A stretch of DNA of 64,000 nucleotides from Piezodorus guildinii (GCA_023052935.1 CM041292.1:104711906-104775905); one strand, 5' to 3'. Positions 44,978 to 56,180 are shown, counted from the first letter of the stretch. Made by a program: numbers and translations. Notes: a model not told the origin generated them from the letters alone.

Positions 44978-45739
44978 AAGTTACGTTTCATATATTCCCA
45001 TTCAGTGATCGATATAGTTTTCTTGAGAAAAGCCTTCTTCATACATGTATAACTTAAATTATTTGAACGTTTTAACTGTTTACATTAAGAAGAATTTTCG
45101 TCTTATGTGATTTATTGCATATGGTCATGTTCATATCCAGTGTATTATAATAAAACTGTTAGTATATAATTAAAAAAAGAATTAATAAAGTGAAATTTTT
45201 ATACAATTATTCAATGTAACTATGCGAACAAAAATAAATTTTGCTTTAAGTATGCTCAATGTTTTATTTAAATGTGGAAAATTTAAAAGTATGATTGTAA
45301 CGTTATCAATATGTGTGACAAATAATATTAGTCTCACTGATATAATCAAAGAAATTAAGAACTTCGTCACGAACTTTTACATCCCTGCAAAGAATTTAAA
45401 AGTACAAATATAAATATAGATTGTAGTTTCCATTGAAATTCATGTAGTTCACATGAACACCCGTTTCTAAGAAATAATCTTAATATAGAATTTATGATTA
45501 AAAAGAAAAACTCTTATAGGTTTAGGTCACTTTCCACTCCTTTCTAGGCATCTAATCTGTTTTGTTTTTTTACATTAAACTTCTATATTCTTAGTTGTAT
45601 TTCTGGAAGTGCTTTTTTATTGAAAAAAAATTCTAATATGTTCAATTATCAAATTCTTAAATCATACACTGCTGTGAATTATTCTTACAAACATTTTTGA
45701 ATACTTTTAACATAAACATAAAATCATATCATTAGGATA
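44978..45739. other. No gene recognised
   Basis: AT-rich; overlapping open frames on both strands at 45182-45413 are composition artefacts. Confidence 0.5.
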
Positions 45740-45915
45740 GAGATCTATAACGAGCGCTTAACATATCAGAGCCTCGGAACGACATATTACGTTCTCTACA
45801 AAGGACAGCATAACCGAGAATTCTCTACTGTCTTTAAAACATCCAAGGACCATTTGCAGGATTTCAACCCCCGATCTTGGTCATAAACGGCTGTGATATT
45901 TGCTACTACACTATA
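45740..45915 (-). repeat. tRNA-derived SINE (family 3), head region, decayed
   Basis: On the minus strand 'ggtcatctatagtgtagtagc' and 'gggggttgaaatcctgcaaatggtcc' align with the head of the plus-strand SINE at 47307 ('ggtcacctatagcatgttgg', 'ttccggattcaaacctgcagg'). That places the A- and B-box regions. No tail or target duplication found. Confidence 0.55.
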
Positions 45916-46799
45916 GATGACCCAAAATGAAATCTTTACAACGGTTTTTGAAAAATGGATAAATCCAATGAATAAAGCATTTACAGTAAGTTTATTTTTA
46001 TAAAAACAACTGGTATATAGTAAAACATGCGAGGCTTAAAGAGTAAGGCGAGTGCCTTAAATGTGTAATTCCAGTTTCATTTGAATTTTAGACTTTCACA
46101 TCAGTATTATTTCCCTTTCAATCTACTTTATAAACAGCCAAGCGAAAGTAATTATTAACCTTTAGAGACAAAAATAAAAACATTATTTAAGCTACAAAAG
46201 AGATTTTTTAATAACTATTATTAGCATTCTGAAACACCTTTAAGAAAAGAATATAATGATTACATGTGTAATTGTGGCTAAAGTTGCGTGTCGGCAACCA
46301 AGAAAATTATAGTCGCAGTTATGAGTTTTAAAAGTAAAATCTAAACTGATAGGGACAATATTACAAGATTACGACCAATTTAGGAAATGTGAAGGGCAGC
46401 TTGGTACAAAGACGTGGAAGCACACACGCTACGTCGGACATGAAATACTAACGATGCAGGACATGCAACGGATCATATTGCACCGCTAATTACCACCAAT
46501 TACTGGGATTGATAGAGCATTGAAGGGCAATTGGGTGATCTTCTTATAGGAGTTGGAGGAGGCTAGGTGGATGTTTATCATCGGCTTGTTTATAGAGTTT
46601 TCGATTCTCTATTTTATCTTAAGTAATTTTAAAATACAATGAAAATCAAATACTTATCTAATCGCTTGAGTGGAATAATACAATTCTATTACTGGTTATG
46701 GCTGAAGGAATCATCATTTATTTTTTACTTGATCCTGATTCAATAGTAAAAATATTTGGTGAATAATAACTTTTCCTATTTCAATATTTGCCGTGCACC
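45916..46799. other. No gene recognised
   Basis: AT-rich. A GC-richer patch near 46390-46570 has no supported coding frame or repeat. Confidence 0.45.
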
Positions 46800-46802
46800 A
46801 TG

Positions 46803-46807
46803 TATAT

Positions 46808-46893
<86 letters not shown>

Positions 46894-46896
46894 CAT
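46803..46896. repeat. (TA)n microsatellite with interruptions
   Basis: TA dinucleotides with TATACATATATACATA-type interruptions at both ends and an AA junction near 46861. Confidence 0.9.
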
Positions 46897-46907
46897 ATTA
46901 ATAATAA

Positions 46908-47225
46908 TTAAAAAAAACTGTAACTCTAAGATTCATGAAAGGTCTTGGGTTCAGTACATATAGAGATTTGTACTGATTCATGGCCAACGCCCCAACAAGC
47001 AGGTGATTAGTCCTATATCACGCTCAGCCGCCAGTTTTTTCCTCTGGTTTTGGGTACCCAATGTTTAAATGCCGGGTATGCCCCAGGAGGGTCTCCACAT
47101 CCCAGGGTTGCTCCACAAAATAACAAAATAAATAATTCTGCCTCAGCCGGGGTTCAAACGTAGGACATGGAGAAGAGTAGCCTAATGTCCACTTGACCAC
47201 GCAGCTCTTTATACTAGACCACTAG
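46908..47225 (-). mobile_element. tRNA-derived SINE (family 2), near full length
   Basis: On the minus strand: 'gagctgcgtggtcaagtgg' (A-box-like) and 'cgtttgaaccccggctgagg' (B-box-like). The body shared with 58874-59195 follows: 'ggagaccctcctggggca', 'gggtacccaaaa', 'ctggcggctgagcgtgat', 'tactgaacccaagac'. An A-rich run at 46909-46917 lies beyond the 3' end as read on the plus strand. More diverged than the 58.9 kb copy. Confidence 0.8.
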
Positions 47226-47292
47226 ACCAGTTATCAATTCTTTATTTTTTGGTAACATCTGCTAACACTCTAATTAATCGTAAAATGTTACA

Positions 47293-47306
47293 AAATACGA
47301 CCATGG
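47293..47306. repeat. Left target-site duplication of the 47.3 kb SINE
   Basis: AAATACGACCATGG, identical to 47591-47604. Confidence 0.9.
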
Positions 47307-47590
47307 GGTCACCTATAGCATGTTGGTTAGCATAACAGCCTTCTATGCCCAAGGTTCCGGATTCAAACCTGCAGGTGGCCCTAGAATTATTTATGGAGAG
47401 TAAAAATTCCTTAGTTATGCCGTCCTTCGAAGGGGACATCTAAAGGTGGTCCCAAGCCTGTGCGATGTCAGGCACTCGTTAAAGATCCCTATAGTAATGA
47501 AACCTGGATAGGCAAAATTTAGAACTCCCACTGTTGCATCGTCCGATAAGCCACAGCATAAAGGGACGTTAAATTAATAAACAAACAAAC
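47307..47590 (+). mobile_element. tRNA-derived SINE (family 3), full length
   Basis: The head has an A-box-like 'tagcatgttggttagc' and a B-box-like 'ggttccggattcaaacc'. The body contains 'ccttcgaaggggacatc' and 'gatgtcaggcactcgttaaag', and the 3' part 'gaaacctggataggcaaaat' ... 'catcgtccgataagccac'. The tail is (AAAC)n. Exact 14-bp target duplications flank it. The 3' part recurs at 57083-57197 and the head at 45740-45915. Confidence 0.92.
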
Positions 47591-47604
47591 AAATACGACC
47601 ATGG
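47591..47604. repeat. Right target-site duplication of the 47.3 kb SINE
   Basis: AAATACGACCATGG, directly after the (AAAC)n tail. Confidence 0.9.
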
Positions 47605-47719
47605 AAGCATGATTTTTTAATTATATATGAATATAAGTAAGTGAAAGGAATTTATTTCAAGATTATTGATTTTCTTATAATGTTTTTTTTTTGCATTAAA
47701 TAGGTATTATTTAATTCAA

Positions 47720-48120
47720 TTTTGTATTTGCATGACTTAATTTTATATTTTATATATATGTATATGTATTCCTTATATTTTCTTAACTTAGTCAATTACT
47801 TTTTCATACTGTGTACTGTGTTACTGTATCTTCATAATTGTATATTTTATTCCTTAAGTATTATATTGTTTTTGCTGTGTAGTGTGCTACTGTTTCTATA
47901 TAAAAATTTTGTTATATTATTTAAGTATTGTATTGTATCATACTGTGTACTGTTACTGTTTGTTATTGTACTTTTATTGAATTGCCGCAGGTGAACTCCT
48001 TTCCCACACACGGGCTTGCCTTAGTGGGATAGTGACTTCTACTTGCACTGTAAAATGTCTGTATTTTGATTTAAATAAAGAAGTTACGAAGTTGGAAATA
48101 AATAAATAAAAAAAAAAAAA
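47720..48120 (+). repeat. Retroposed 3' end with an imperfect 67-bp tandem repeat and A-rich tail
   Basis: Three imperfect copies of a unit with 'actgtgtactg-n-tactgt' begin near 47806, 47873 and 47941, spaced about 67-68 bases. They are followed by a GC-richer segment ('cacacacgggcttgccttag'), an AATAAA, then (AATA)n and a run of A up to 48119. That is the layout of a LINE or mRNA 3' UTR. The plus-strand open frame 47722-47994 is only the T-rich tandem repeat read as hydrophobic residues. Confidence 0.5.
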
Positions 48121-48221
48121 GGTTCATATGAAAGCAGCCTATGCAATTCATATATCCCAATTTGTGTTCAGACTGTCAAGTCTCAACACATCCAAAAATT
48201 GTTACTTATCATAGATTACTC

Positions 48222-48303
48222 GCTCCACAAAATAATTCTGCCTCAGCCAGAATTCGATCCTAGAACTTGATGAACCGTAACCTCTATACACCAGACCGGC
48301 CAC
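48222..48303 (-). repeat. SINE family 2, head region fragment
   Basis: 'ctccacaaaataattctgcctcagcc' is almost identical to 47110-47145 of the 46.9 kb copy in the same orientation. It continues through a decayed B-box ('agaattcgatcct') to 'cagaccggccac'. The body is missing. Confidence 0.65.
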
Positions 48304-48377
48304 TCTCAAACATAATTTTTAATATTCAAAATATTTTACAGCTTTTCAAGTTTCTATAATTTAGTTGAGACCTTTGG

Positions 48378-48496
48378 ATTTTAACCGCACCCCGAATGTA
48401 GAAGTAAAAATTACAGCCAAAATAAAAATTAGTTGGAAAAACATTACTGTATGTTGGCTGTAATTTTTACAACTACATTCGGGGTGCGGTTAAAAT
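48378..48496. mobile_element. 119-bp hairpin element (MITE-like)
   Basis: Left end ATTTTAACCGCACCCCGAA pairs with right end TTCGGGGTGCGGTTAAAAT. Complementarity continues inward (TGTAGAAGTAAAAATTACAGCCAA versus TTGGCTGTAATTTTTACAACTACA), with one small mismatch, to a short AT-rich loop. Arms are about 42 bases. No coding. The size and TIR-like ends suggest a miniature DNA transposon. The target duplication is not clear. Confidence 0.75.
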
Positions 48497-48499
48497 TAT

Positions 48500-50640
48500 A
48501 TTAAAGACAAGTTTAATTAACTGCAGACAATCAGAACATAATTGTGAGCGTTTTCCTTCCACTAAGTAGCTAAATGAATGTCTTAACCTTGACTTCTTTA
48601 TTTTGTATTTCTTTTCAAAGTTCCGTTCGTTACTTTGATGTTTCTACAACTGCTTTTAGTTCGTTACCTTCGTATATCCGTAGCCAATTCCAACTATATA
48701 TTGTTTAAGTTTTTTTGTTAAAGAATAGAGAGATAGATCAATGTATTGGAAAAGTTTTTTTCCTTAAGGTGCAAATACAATTGATATTAATCATTATCAT
48801 ATTTTTTTCGAATTCTAGATACAGTCGAAAGGGAAGCAGAACGTTATGTCCCACATAAAGATTGAAAAATAAATTAATTCATCTTTTTGCCATAATTGAT
48901 AACTACATGATAACTTGTTTCAACAAAGCAATGTTATATCTATTCAAATTTCATGCAGTTCATGAATTAATCTTAAAGTAAAATTATAAATCACATCAAT
49001 AACTGATATTTATGAGTTTTGTAATTTATCATTATTTATATGACTTTTTTTATTTATTCTAATTTTTTTTCATTTCTTAAGCTTTTTTTATTATAGATAT
49101 ATACTATATTTTAAGATATTTTATAACGTAGAACAATATTTTTTCATATATGGGCCAATCAAAGAACGCATTCATTTCGAATTACGGCAGAACGTTACTT
49201 CTTTAAAATATATTAAAAAGCTCTTTTCTTTTAGAGAAGTTCATTCGGACTAGTTTATTGAATAGAAGACAGCAGATAAAATAATATTTACTTAAGGAGT
49301 TTAATCAAAAACATTAGAACCGGTTTCGATAGAATGCTAAATGTATGTAACAATATCCATAGTAGAAAGAACACCTGGTAAAAACCTTTCCGTTCCAAAA
49401 TTAAACATCTAATTATAGTTTTGTGTAACTTTTTACAAGTTTTTTGAAAAGATAAACCAAAAAAACACAAACTTTATAATGATTTCGTTATTTTGATTCA
49501 GTGTATATTAAAACGAGGATTTTTATTATTTCTAAATTTTCAAGACCAAATATCTTTTCCTCTATCTATAAGAAACTGAACGTAAAGAAAAAAACAGTTA
49601 CTATTTATTGGTTAAAATATAACGATTCAACATATTGTTTTACTATTTAATAATATGTTCAGACTTATCTTGCATGACCAAAAAATGTATAGGGGGATGA
49701 AACATTTATTGATTTTTTTTTATTTATCAAAAAAAACTAATTAAAGTGATCAATAGGTTTCAACAAAATTTTAATTGCTATTCAGAAAAGTATTTTAATA
49801 AAAGGGAACTCAGAAAAGTATTTTTTTAATGCTAAGTGAGTAGCTGCAATAGAATTTTTTTGGAGAAAACAGAAGACAATTCGATAATTAGTTCCTTCGA
49901 CCACTTCATTTTTTTCGGGACCCATTTCGATGGAGTGGATCCGATAAAAACTTTCAAGAAGAAACTAGGCAAAACAGTGGCCATCATTACTATTCAGTAT
50001 TGCTTCCTCGGTTCAGCGAATCTCAAATGGCTCTTGCTTTTCTCGAAATTCGTTTCGATTCAATCCTTCTTAGATTAGCCTTTCAGTTCACAAAAAAATT
50101 GTATTTGTTTTCGTTAATGATCTAACTTTAATGGAGGGTATAAATACTTAAATAGATACGTTTAAACCAAGTAATGGTCATATGTCAGAGTAAACATTAC
50201 AAAACGAGAGTAGCGGTAATCTATTGTTTGAGGAATTTCATCAGCGAACATTTTATGGGACAAAATTAATCCAAATAGATGCTGAAGTGTTCTTTATCAT
50301 AGATCTATTCTTCTTGGTCAAATTATCAAAATTTCATTAAAAGTTACATTTTAAAACCAGCTAACCTTTCTATTTTTTAAATCATAATATTCATTAATTT
50401 TGATAATTATATTTTCCCTAAATTATTCTCAGTAAATTCATTTAAACAAAAATTATATATGTCAATATGAGCTGAAGAAAAAGTGATCTCAAATGTCTTA
50501 GTTCTACAAATTTAACACTCAATATTTACAACATAAGGAAAATTACTTCCTGAGGAATACGTAGTGTGTAAAGAAGATTTGTGGATACAAAAATTAATTT
50601 TAGTGATCTCAAATCCTGGAGGTAGGTAATTTGAATAATA
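48500..50640. other. No gene recognised
   Basis: AT-rich. Frames 49288-49470 minus and 49836-50078 plus have no motif I can name. Confidence 0.5.
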
Positions 50641-50642
50641 AA

Positions 50643-50815
50643 AACCTTCTGAAACACCCTTCTGGGGCATACCCTGCTTCTATAAAGTGGGTACCCCGAA
50701 TTGAGGAAATAACCTAGCGGCCGAGCGTGATTTAGGCCTAGTCACCTCCTTGCATGACCGTACGAATCTATAAGTACTGAACCCGAGGCCCTTTATGGGT
50801 TGTAAAAGTACAGGT
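50643..50815 (+). repeat. SINE family 2, 5'-truncated copy
   Basis: Shares 'cttctggggcataccctgc', 'tataaagtgggtacccc', 'gcggccgagcgtgattt', 'tactgaacccgagg' and 'tttatgggttgta' with 59000-59170. The tRNA-like head is missing. Confidence 0.8.
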
Positions 50816-51846
50816 TTATATTTTATAATAATCTGTGAACGACAAATAGATAAACAGAAGCCGACCAATAGCACCATGAATTTCTTAAATAATAAAAACG
50901 GACATAGATATTTAAAACGACTCAAATAAGTATTATATTATCGTTGCTTGGCTAAAACGATGCTTTTAGGCGCCGTCACTTTTACGGGTGGATTGAGTAA
51001 AATTATAACTAAATATTGTACAAATTGAACATTCCGAGATAAAACAAAATATATAACAGATGGAATTATAAAATATTCTTACTACTCATGAATGCTAATT
51101 CAACAATACAATGGGCTGACTGCTATGTTATTTCCGTTAATAAATTAGACTTGAAAGATCTTACTTTGTACTTCACATCATACGATATCATGTGTTTTAA
51201 GAATATCATTTAATCTAATAAGTTTTGACTACATTTTCAAGTCATTTTCCACCTTTTTTCTATCATTCATTGAATTAAGATTGAATGTCTTTCCTTTCAC
51301 ACCTCTTAAATATAGAATAAAAACGGAATAATATTACTTTCATTTATTACTATTATTAAAAAATACTGAACAAAATATTGAATAAGAGAGAGTCTGCTGT
51401 ATTTGTTTGCCCCAAGCCAAAAATCCGCTGGTGGGCCAGCCCAAAACCGTCCTATTTTCAATTAGTAAAACTTCATTACCCTTAAGAGCTTAAGACATGA
51501 TTATTGAGCTAGCAAAACGAGCGGCGAGTATTCAGTACTCCACTGTATAACACTCGAAACGCTTGTATTTTTAAGACATAAAATGTGAAAATCAAATATA
51601 CTATTTCAGTAAGCAATAATTCCTTCGAAATGCTCATAAAAACCATCGAAAAAATCCCTGGATCCGAAAGCATCCCTGGATGCTTGAATCGGATGAGGCA
51701 GTAAACGAAAGAAAAAACAAACAATGCCACGTTTTAAAAGATTGTTTACATTTCTAGAGCTTCACGCAGCTGTAGACTTCCGCTCGGTTGGCTTGTTAAT
51801 CAAATAAACAAACACCTAACGGGCTTTAGTCATGCATTTTATTTTT
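50816..51846. other. No gene recognised
   Basis: AT-rich spacer. The minus frame 51509-51730 is unrecognised. Confidence 0.5.
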
Positions 51847-52720
51847 TAAAATCTGGTGCGGGCAACACACGACTTTCGCTTACCTCGATTTTTAAAATCA
51901 ATGAAAGAATTTTCAAATACAGTTAGAGATAAAAATACGTCAAACTATTAAGGAATTAATCAAATTGAATTTATATAGAAACATGTGTTTTATTAAAAAA
52001 TCTATTATATTATTACCTAAAATAATCAGTTAGTTTTATGTTCATTTCACCACTCTCTATTAACTTTTAAAAGCTTGTGTATGAGATGATATTTTTTCTA
52101 AAATCTTTAGCTTTCCAACGGTATATCATACATGTATATTACTCCTCTTATGTTCAAAAACGAAAAATTGCATTAAAAACATATTTTTTTATGTTTTCTC
52201 ATTCAGTTGGGTATCGAATTTATTCAATTTATATATTTACCTGTTTTTCATCAGCTTTAACAAGATAATCTAGTTATTATTATTGAATCTACAAAATTAA
52301 AGGTATTTTAGGGGAAGAAATTTTACAATATCGGCATTTAAGCCCTCTCCGACCATTTTTATCCAAATAAAACCTACATGATATTAAATCCCATCAAATT
52401 TTACATCGATATAGCGAGTTTAATCAAAATCGTCGGAACCGTTTTCGAGAGAAAATCGAAAAAAGGTGCAAAATGCATGGTATAAAGTGCCTCTTCTGGT
52501 AAGCTCATTTTGATGAAAAAAGTTTTGTCACGTCTCGGGCGTATAGTTGTCTTAAATATGAAATTTCAGTTTCATGGGACTTACCGTTTCCGCCCGGGAG
52601 TTACCACACACACACACACACATAGACCTTTTTGCGGGACTTGGTTATTTGGACTCAGGGGACCCTAAAACGTGTATTTCCGTTTGATAGAGAAGGCGAA
52701 ATCTCGAAGAAAACTATAAG
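51847..52720 (+). repeat. Family A interspersed repeat, longest copy with left inverted end
   Basis: Begins with AAAATCTGGTGCGGGCAACA then CACGACTTTCGCTTACCT (51847-51885). Read on the minus strand this matches 60972-61010 and the degraded right ends at 9145 and 35965. It continues through 'ctaaaatctttagctttcc', 'aaggtattttagggg', 'tttaagccctctccgacc' (52340), 'acatcgatatagcgag', 'aaaatgcatggtataaag', 'gggcgtatagttgtc', an (AC)n tract (52603-52621) and 'gggacttggttatttggact'. The right end is lost near 52720. No open frame. Confidence 0.8.
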
Positions 52721-52785
52721 AGTTGAATAAATTGTCACATTCAGTCAGCATTTTTATTAGTATCATTATATATTAAAATTTATTG

Positions 52786-52790
52786 GAGCT
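52786..52790. repeat. Left 5-bp target duplication of the 52.8 kb LTR element
   Basis: GAGCT, repeated at 53737-53741. Confidence 0.75.
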
Positions 52791-52933
52791 TCTGATAATG
52801 TGATAACACTGTAAGCACTGTATATAATTGTTGTAAAAAAACATTTTTTTCTTGTTTGTTAGTAATGGATAACCTCAAGGAGGGAATAAAAAGTTGTTTT
52901 TGTTGTTGAATATTGTTTAATGAGTTCATTACA
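52791..52933 (+). repeat. 5' LTR of the deleted element
   Basis: Starts TCTGATAATGTGATAACACT (one change from the TGTGATAAC start of the 3' copy) and ends TGAGTTCATTACA. Shares 'gtatataattgttgtaaaa' and 'gttagtaatggataacctc' with the 3' LTR. An additional 10 bases near the end and small indels give 143 versus 129 bases, so it is an old copy. Confidence 0.88.
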
Positions 52934-53052
52934 TATTGGCGAAGAGTTTTAGCGTACCCATGGCAAATAAAAGGAAAAACTACCGTCCAAGCATCGAAGA
53001 TGAGTATAATGGTAAGAGTAATTTTCCTTCTCTTAATTTAAGCCACGTAGCT

Positions 53053-53503
53053 ACCTAAAGTTCTGGTGACAAATAATGGTGCACAGTTCTGCTCAAAAGA
53101 ATTTGACGATTTTTGTAAAAGTAATGTAATTTCACATATATTAACACCTCCTTTTCACCCGTCAAGTAATGGTGCGGCGGAAAAATCAATAAAGAGCTTC
53201 AAAAAAGGTCTTTTAAATGCCTTGGATGATTCTCAAAAGGAACGGGTTTCCATGGCAACTGCAATCAGTCGGTATCTATTCTCTTACAGGATTTCTATCA
53301 CTGGAGAGACTCCAGCTAAGCGGATGTTAGGGAGAGAAATCCGAAGCAGGATGGATGACCTGATAGATGAAGGAACGCCAAGAGTTGAAGAAAAGAAAGG
53401 GAGGAAGATGGAGTTCCGGCGAGGAGAAGATGTGTACGTTCAGGACTACAGGGAGTCGCCATCAGGAAATGGAACGATGTGGATCCGAGCTGGTGAGGCC
53501 TGA
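53053..53503 (+). pseudogene. Integrase catalytic-core remnant
   Basis: Open from PKVLVTNNGAQF (about 53054; the first start-like codon is GTG 53066) to TGA 53501-53503. It has the second half of a retroviral-type integrase core: TNNGAQF where S-D-N-G is expected, so the second catalytic Asp is Asn; then PFHPSSNGAAEKSIKSFK with the catalytic Glu; then the region YRISITGETPAKRMLGREIRSRMD typical of Ty3/gypsy elements. The first catalytic Asp and the HHCC domain are missing. Near 53480-53500 the reading shifts: the homologous end (ELTWKRHVDQML) is in the frame ending at 53612. It could not be a working integrase. Confidence 0.85.
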
Positions 53504-53612
53504 AGGCACCGAGCTTACCTGGAAGAGGCACGTGGACCAAATGCTAAAAACATTTGGTACAGTCAGCGAGGAAGATGAAGCCGAGGGTGAAGGCTTATGG
53601 GGGGAGGTGTGA
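53480..53612 (+). pseudogene. Integrase C-terminal tail in a shifted frame
   Basis: The frame ending at 53610-53612 carries TELTWKRHVDQML, the usual C-terminal 'W+RHVDQL' motif of these integrases, followed by an acidic tail that ends on the polypurine tract and the first bases of the 3' LTR. It is the displaced end of the preceding remnant. Confidence 0.7.
53599..53607 (+). promoter_or_regulatory. Polypurine tract
   Basis: GGGGGGAGG directly before the 3' LTR start TGTGATAAC. Confidence 0.75.
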
Positions 53613-53736
53613 TAACGTGATAACACTAAGCACTGTATATAATTATTGTAAAAAACATATGTTTTTATTGGTTAGTAATGGATAACCTCAAGGAGGAAAT
53701 AAAACGTTGTTTTTGTTGTTTAATGAGTTTATCACA
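53608..53736 (+). repeat. 3' LTR of the deleted element
   Basis: 129 bases from TGTGATAACGTGATAACA to GTTTATCACA, followed by GAGCT. The 8-base ends TGTGATAA and TTATCACA are perfect inverted repeats. Confidence 0.9.
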
Positions 53737-53741
53737 GAGCT

Positions 53742-56180
53742 AAACCTAGAACAACGATCATATTAGACTTACAGAGCAGGCGTCCTATCATGTCTACGAT
53801 AACACAAAACAAAAAAAAAAAAGCTTAGTTAATGTGAAGGATTTTTAATTTTCCTTATTGCTGCTGATTGTTATCAGCTGTACTAATTGTAACAAGCTGT
53901 TTACTGCATGATTGAAAAACTCAACACCATCAATACCGAGATATAACAAACAACCGAAAACAGAGAGTAATTCTTGTACCTCATTTTAATTCAAAACGTT
54001 CACGGTTCCACATACTCATCAAAACAATAACACAACATAAAAAGAACTGGATGAGACACCTACTAATTACGGTGTCAAGATAGAATGATATACTAGTGAA
54101 AAAATTACCTTATCTAAAGTCTACTTTTAGTCATTTTGAATTAGATGCAACTCATTGTCAATGAATATTTGTGGCTTGTACCAATAAAAACTATTCTCAC
54201 AGCATTATTTGGATTTTAAATAAATCCAAATTAATATTTATAAGCAGTTTTACAAGTGAGTTGTTAAAGACTGACTTTTTTCTAAAGTTTTGGCAAATAA
54301 TAACACCCTCAACAAAAAAACAACATTTGTAATTCTTCTAATACCCCTTTAAATGGAAGTGTAATCGTCATGATGGGAGAGAAATAATCAAAAGTACCCC
54401 TAAATTTGAAAACATACGATGGCCTTAATCTAAAATGACAAATGAGCCAGCACTAACACAGCATAAAACTGTCAACAAGCTTTAAATATTTTGTTTGTCT
54501 AACGACACTTCCCCATTATTTATAAATTAGAATTTAAATGATTAACTATTATATTTGACAGTCAAAAGTTCTTTCAAAGCCACTTAATCTTAACTTAACA
54601 CTGGTTGAAATATGAAAGAGAAATTTTATTTAAAGAATAAAATAATGGTTCCGAAATCCACGGCTTGGTTAGACTCATCTATTAATCGTTAGGCTTACCT
54701 TTATATGTTATAAATTATAACAGATTTCATGTTTTCATGTTTATTCATAATAACTTATAATGAATAACATGAAAACTTTGCAAAAGCCAAAACATTTCAT
54801 TCTTCAAAGATATTTTATAATTTATAATTTGAAACAATACAAATGTTTAGAAACAATAATTTCCAAGCCGTTCATTACACGATTTCCGAAATAGGTTCTG
54901 CTGGAACTCTGAAAAGGTGGCACAAGTCCAATACAAAAGCTTACTGTTCCGAAAACAAATTTCTTAATGTCTCCTGCTTAACTTTCCGTATTGCAGACAA
55001 TTGTCGCGAATAACTTGATGAAGCGATACTGCAACACAAATGGAATCTGTTTATTTTTTCTTTCTTATATACATGCTCAACTTATTTTTTTCAATGCGAT
55101 TGACTAAGTCGGAAGGAAAGTTAAAGTCGGAAGAAAGCAATAAACAATTACTGAGAAAGTAATAAAATATAATAATACTAATAATAATGAGAAAGTTATA
55201 TAAGATCGGAAACTTCTCTGAAATTGTTTTTTTCAGTAGTTAGCTTTTTTCGTAGATGAATCTCTTTCTGACTGACCGATTGTTATAAACATAATAAGAA
55301 AAGAAGAAAACAAGGGATAGATCTAAAATTATTTAATACGTTACAAAAAAAAAAAAAAAAAATCTAATACTGGATGTAATTATGTAAAAATGTAATTATA
55401 GATTTTTTTTTTCTCGAGTTTGTTTTCATTTATATTAATTTATTTTTAGCACTCATACTTTGATTTATTTCTTACACCATACTCTTAATAAGTGAACTTA
55501 CAGTACATTCGAACAATCATTTTTCAAGACTACTTTTTAGAAATTAAAAATTTCAACCAATATCAAAATTTGATATATTAAATATATCAAGAAAAAATTA
55601 ATATTGTTTAAAATTTAAATTATAATATCTTAATTGTTAAAAAATCTCTATTTAATCATTTAGAAAAAAATAAATTACCTCGAAAGTATATAACTTACAA
55701 TAAGAAGTTTCATTTTCACAGAACTAACGAAGTTTAAAAAGATGCTCATCTGAATTATCTCCTTATTTTCTCTTTCTCTCCATTTTTCTAAGAAAGGAAT
55801 GAATGAAATTGAAAAGAAATCCTCATTCTTTTAGAGATTAAGACACTTGGTAACTTTATTAATTAACGATGGAAGATAGCTCTGACCTTATTGATTGAGA
55901 AAAGGAATCTGGATATATCCAAGGAGAAATATCTATGAAGTACCTAAGCCCGTCATAATTTTTTTCAAATCATCCATGATTCGGACTGATTTATTATACA
56001 ATCTGCCTCGATTGAGAGCGATAAGTAAATCGAGTATACTAATATTAAAGTGTAAAACGTAATTATTTTTTTTTTTTTTAACATTTTCAAAAATAATAAT
56101 AACTTAAAGAAAAATTGTATTTATCTAAAATTGAAAGAGGGCTTTATTATATTCGTAATAAAAAAAAAAAAAATTTGAAG
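53742..56180. other. No gene recognised
   Basis: AT-rich with poly(A) runs (for example 55346-55362). I see no coding frame, SINE or known repeat. Confidence 0.5.

Larger units (their letters stand above)
52791..53736 (+). mobile_element. Internally deleted Ty3/gypsy LTR retrotransposon, 946 bp
   Basis: Two related LTRs of 143 and 129 bases flank only about 675 internal bases. LTR ends are TGTGATAA...TTATCACA (best seen in the 3' copy), and a 5-bp duplication GAGCT flanks the whole element. A purine tract GGGGGGAGG (53599-53607) precedes the 3' LTR. The internal part is a short leader (ATTGGCGAAGAG... region from 52935) joined near 53045-53053 to the middle of an integrase. gag, protease, RT and RNase H are gone. 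It belongs to a different lineage from the 12.9 kb element, with different LTR ends and target size. Confidence 0.9.

Noticed and set aside
47722..47994. 90-codon hydrophobic plus-strand frame, membrane protein candidate
   Set aside because: It is a T-rich tandem repeat read as Leu/Phe/Tyr. No start context or family resemblance.
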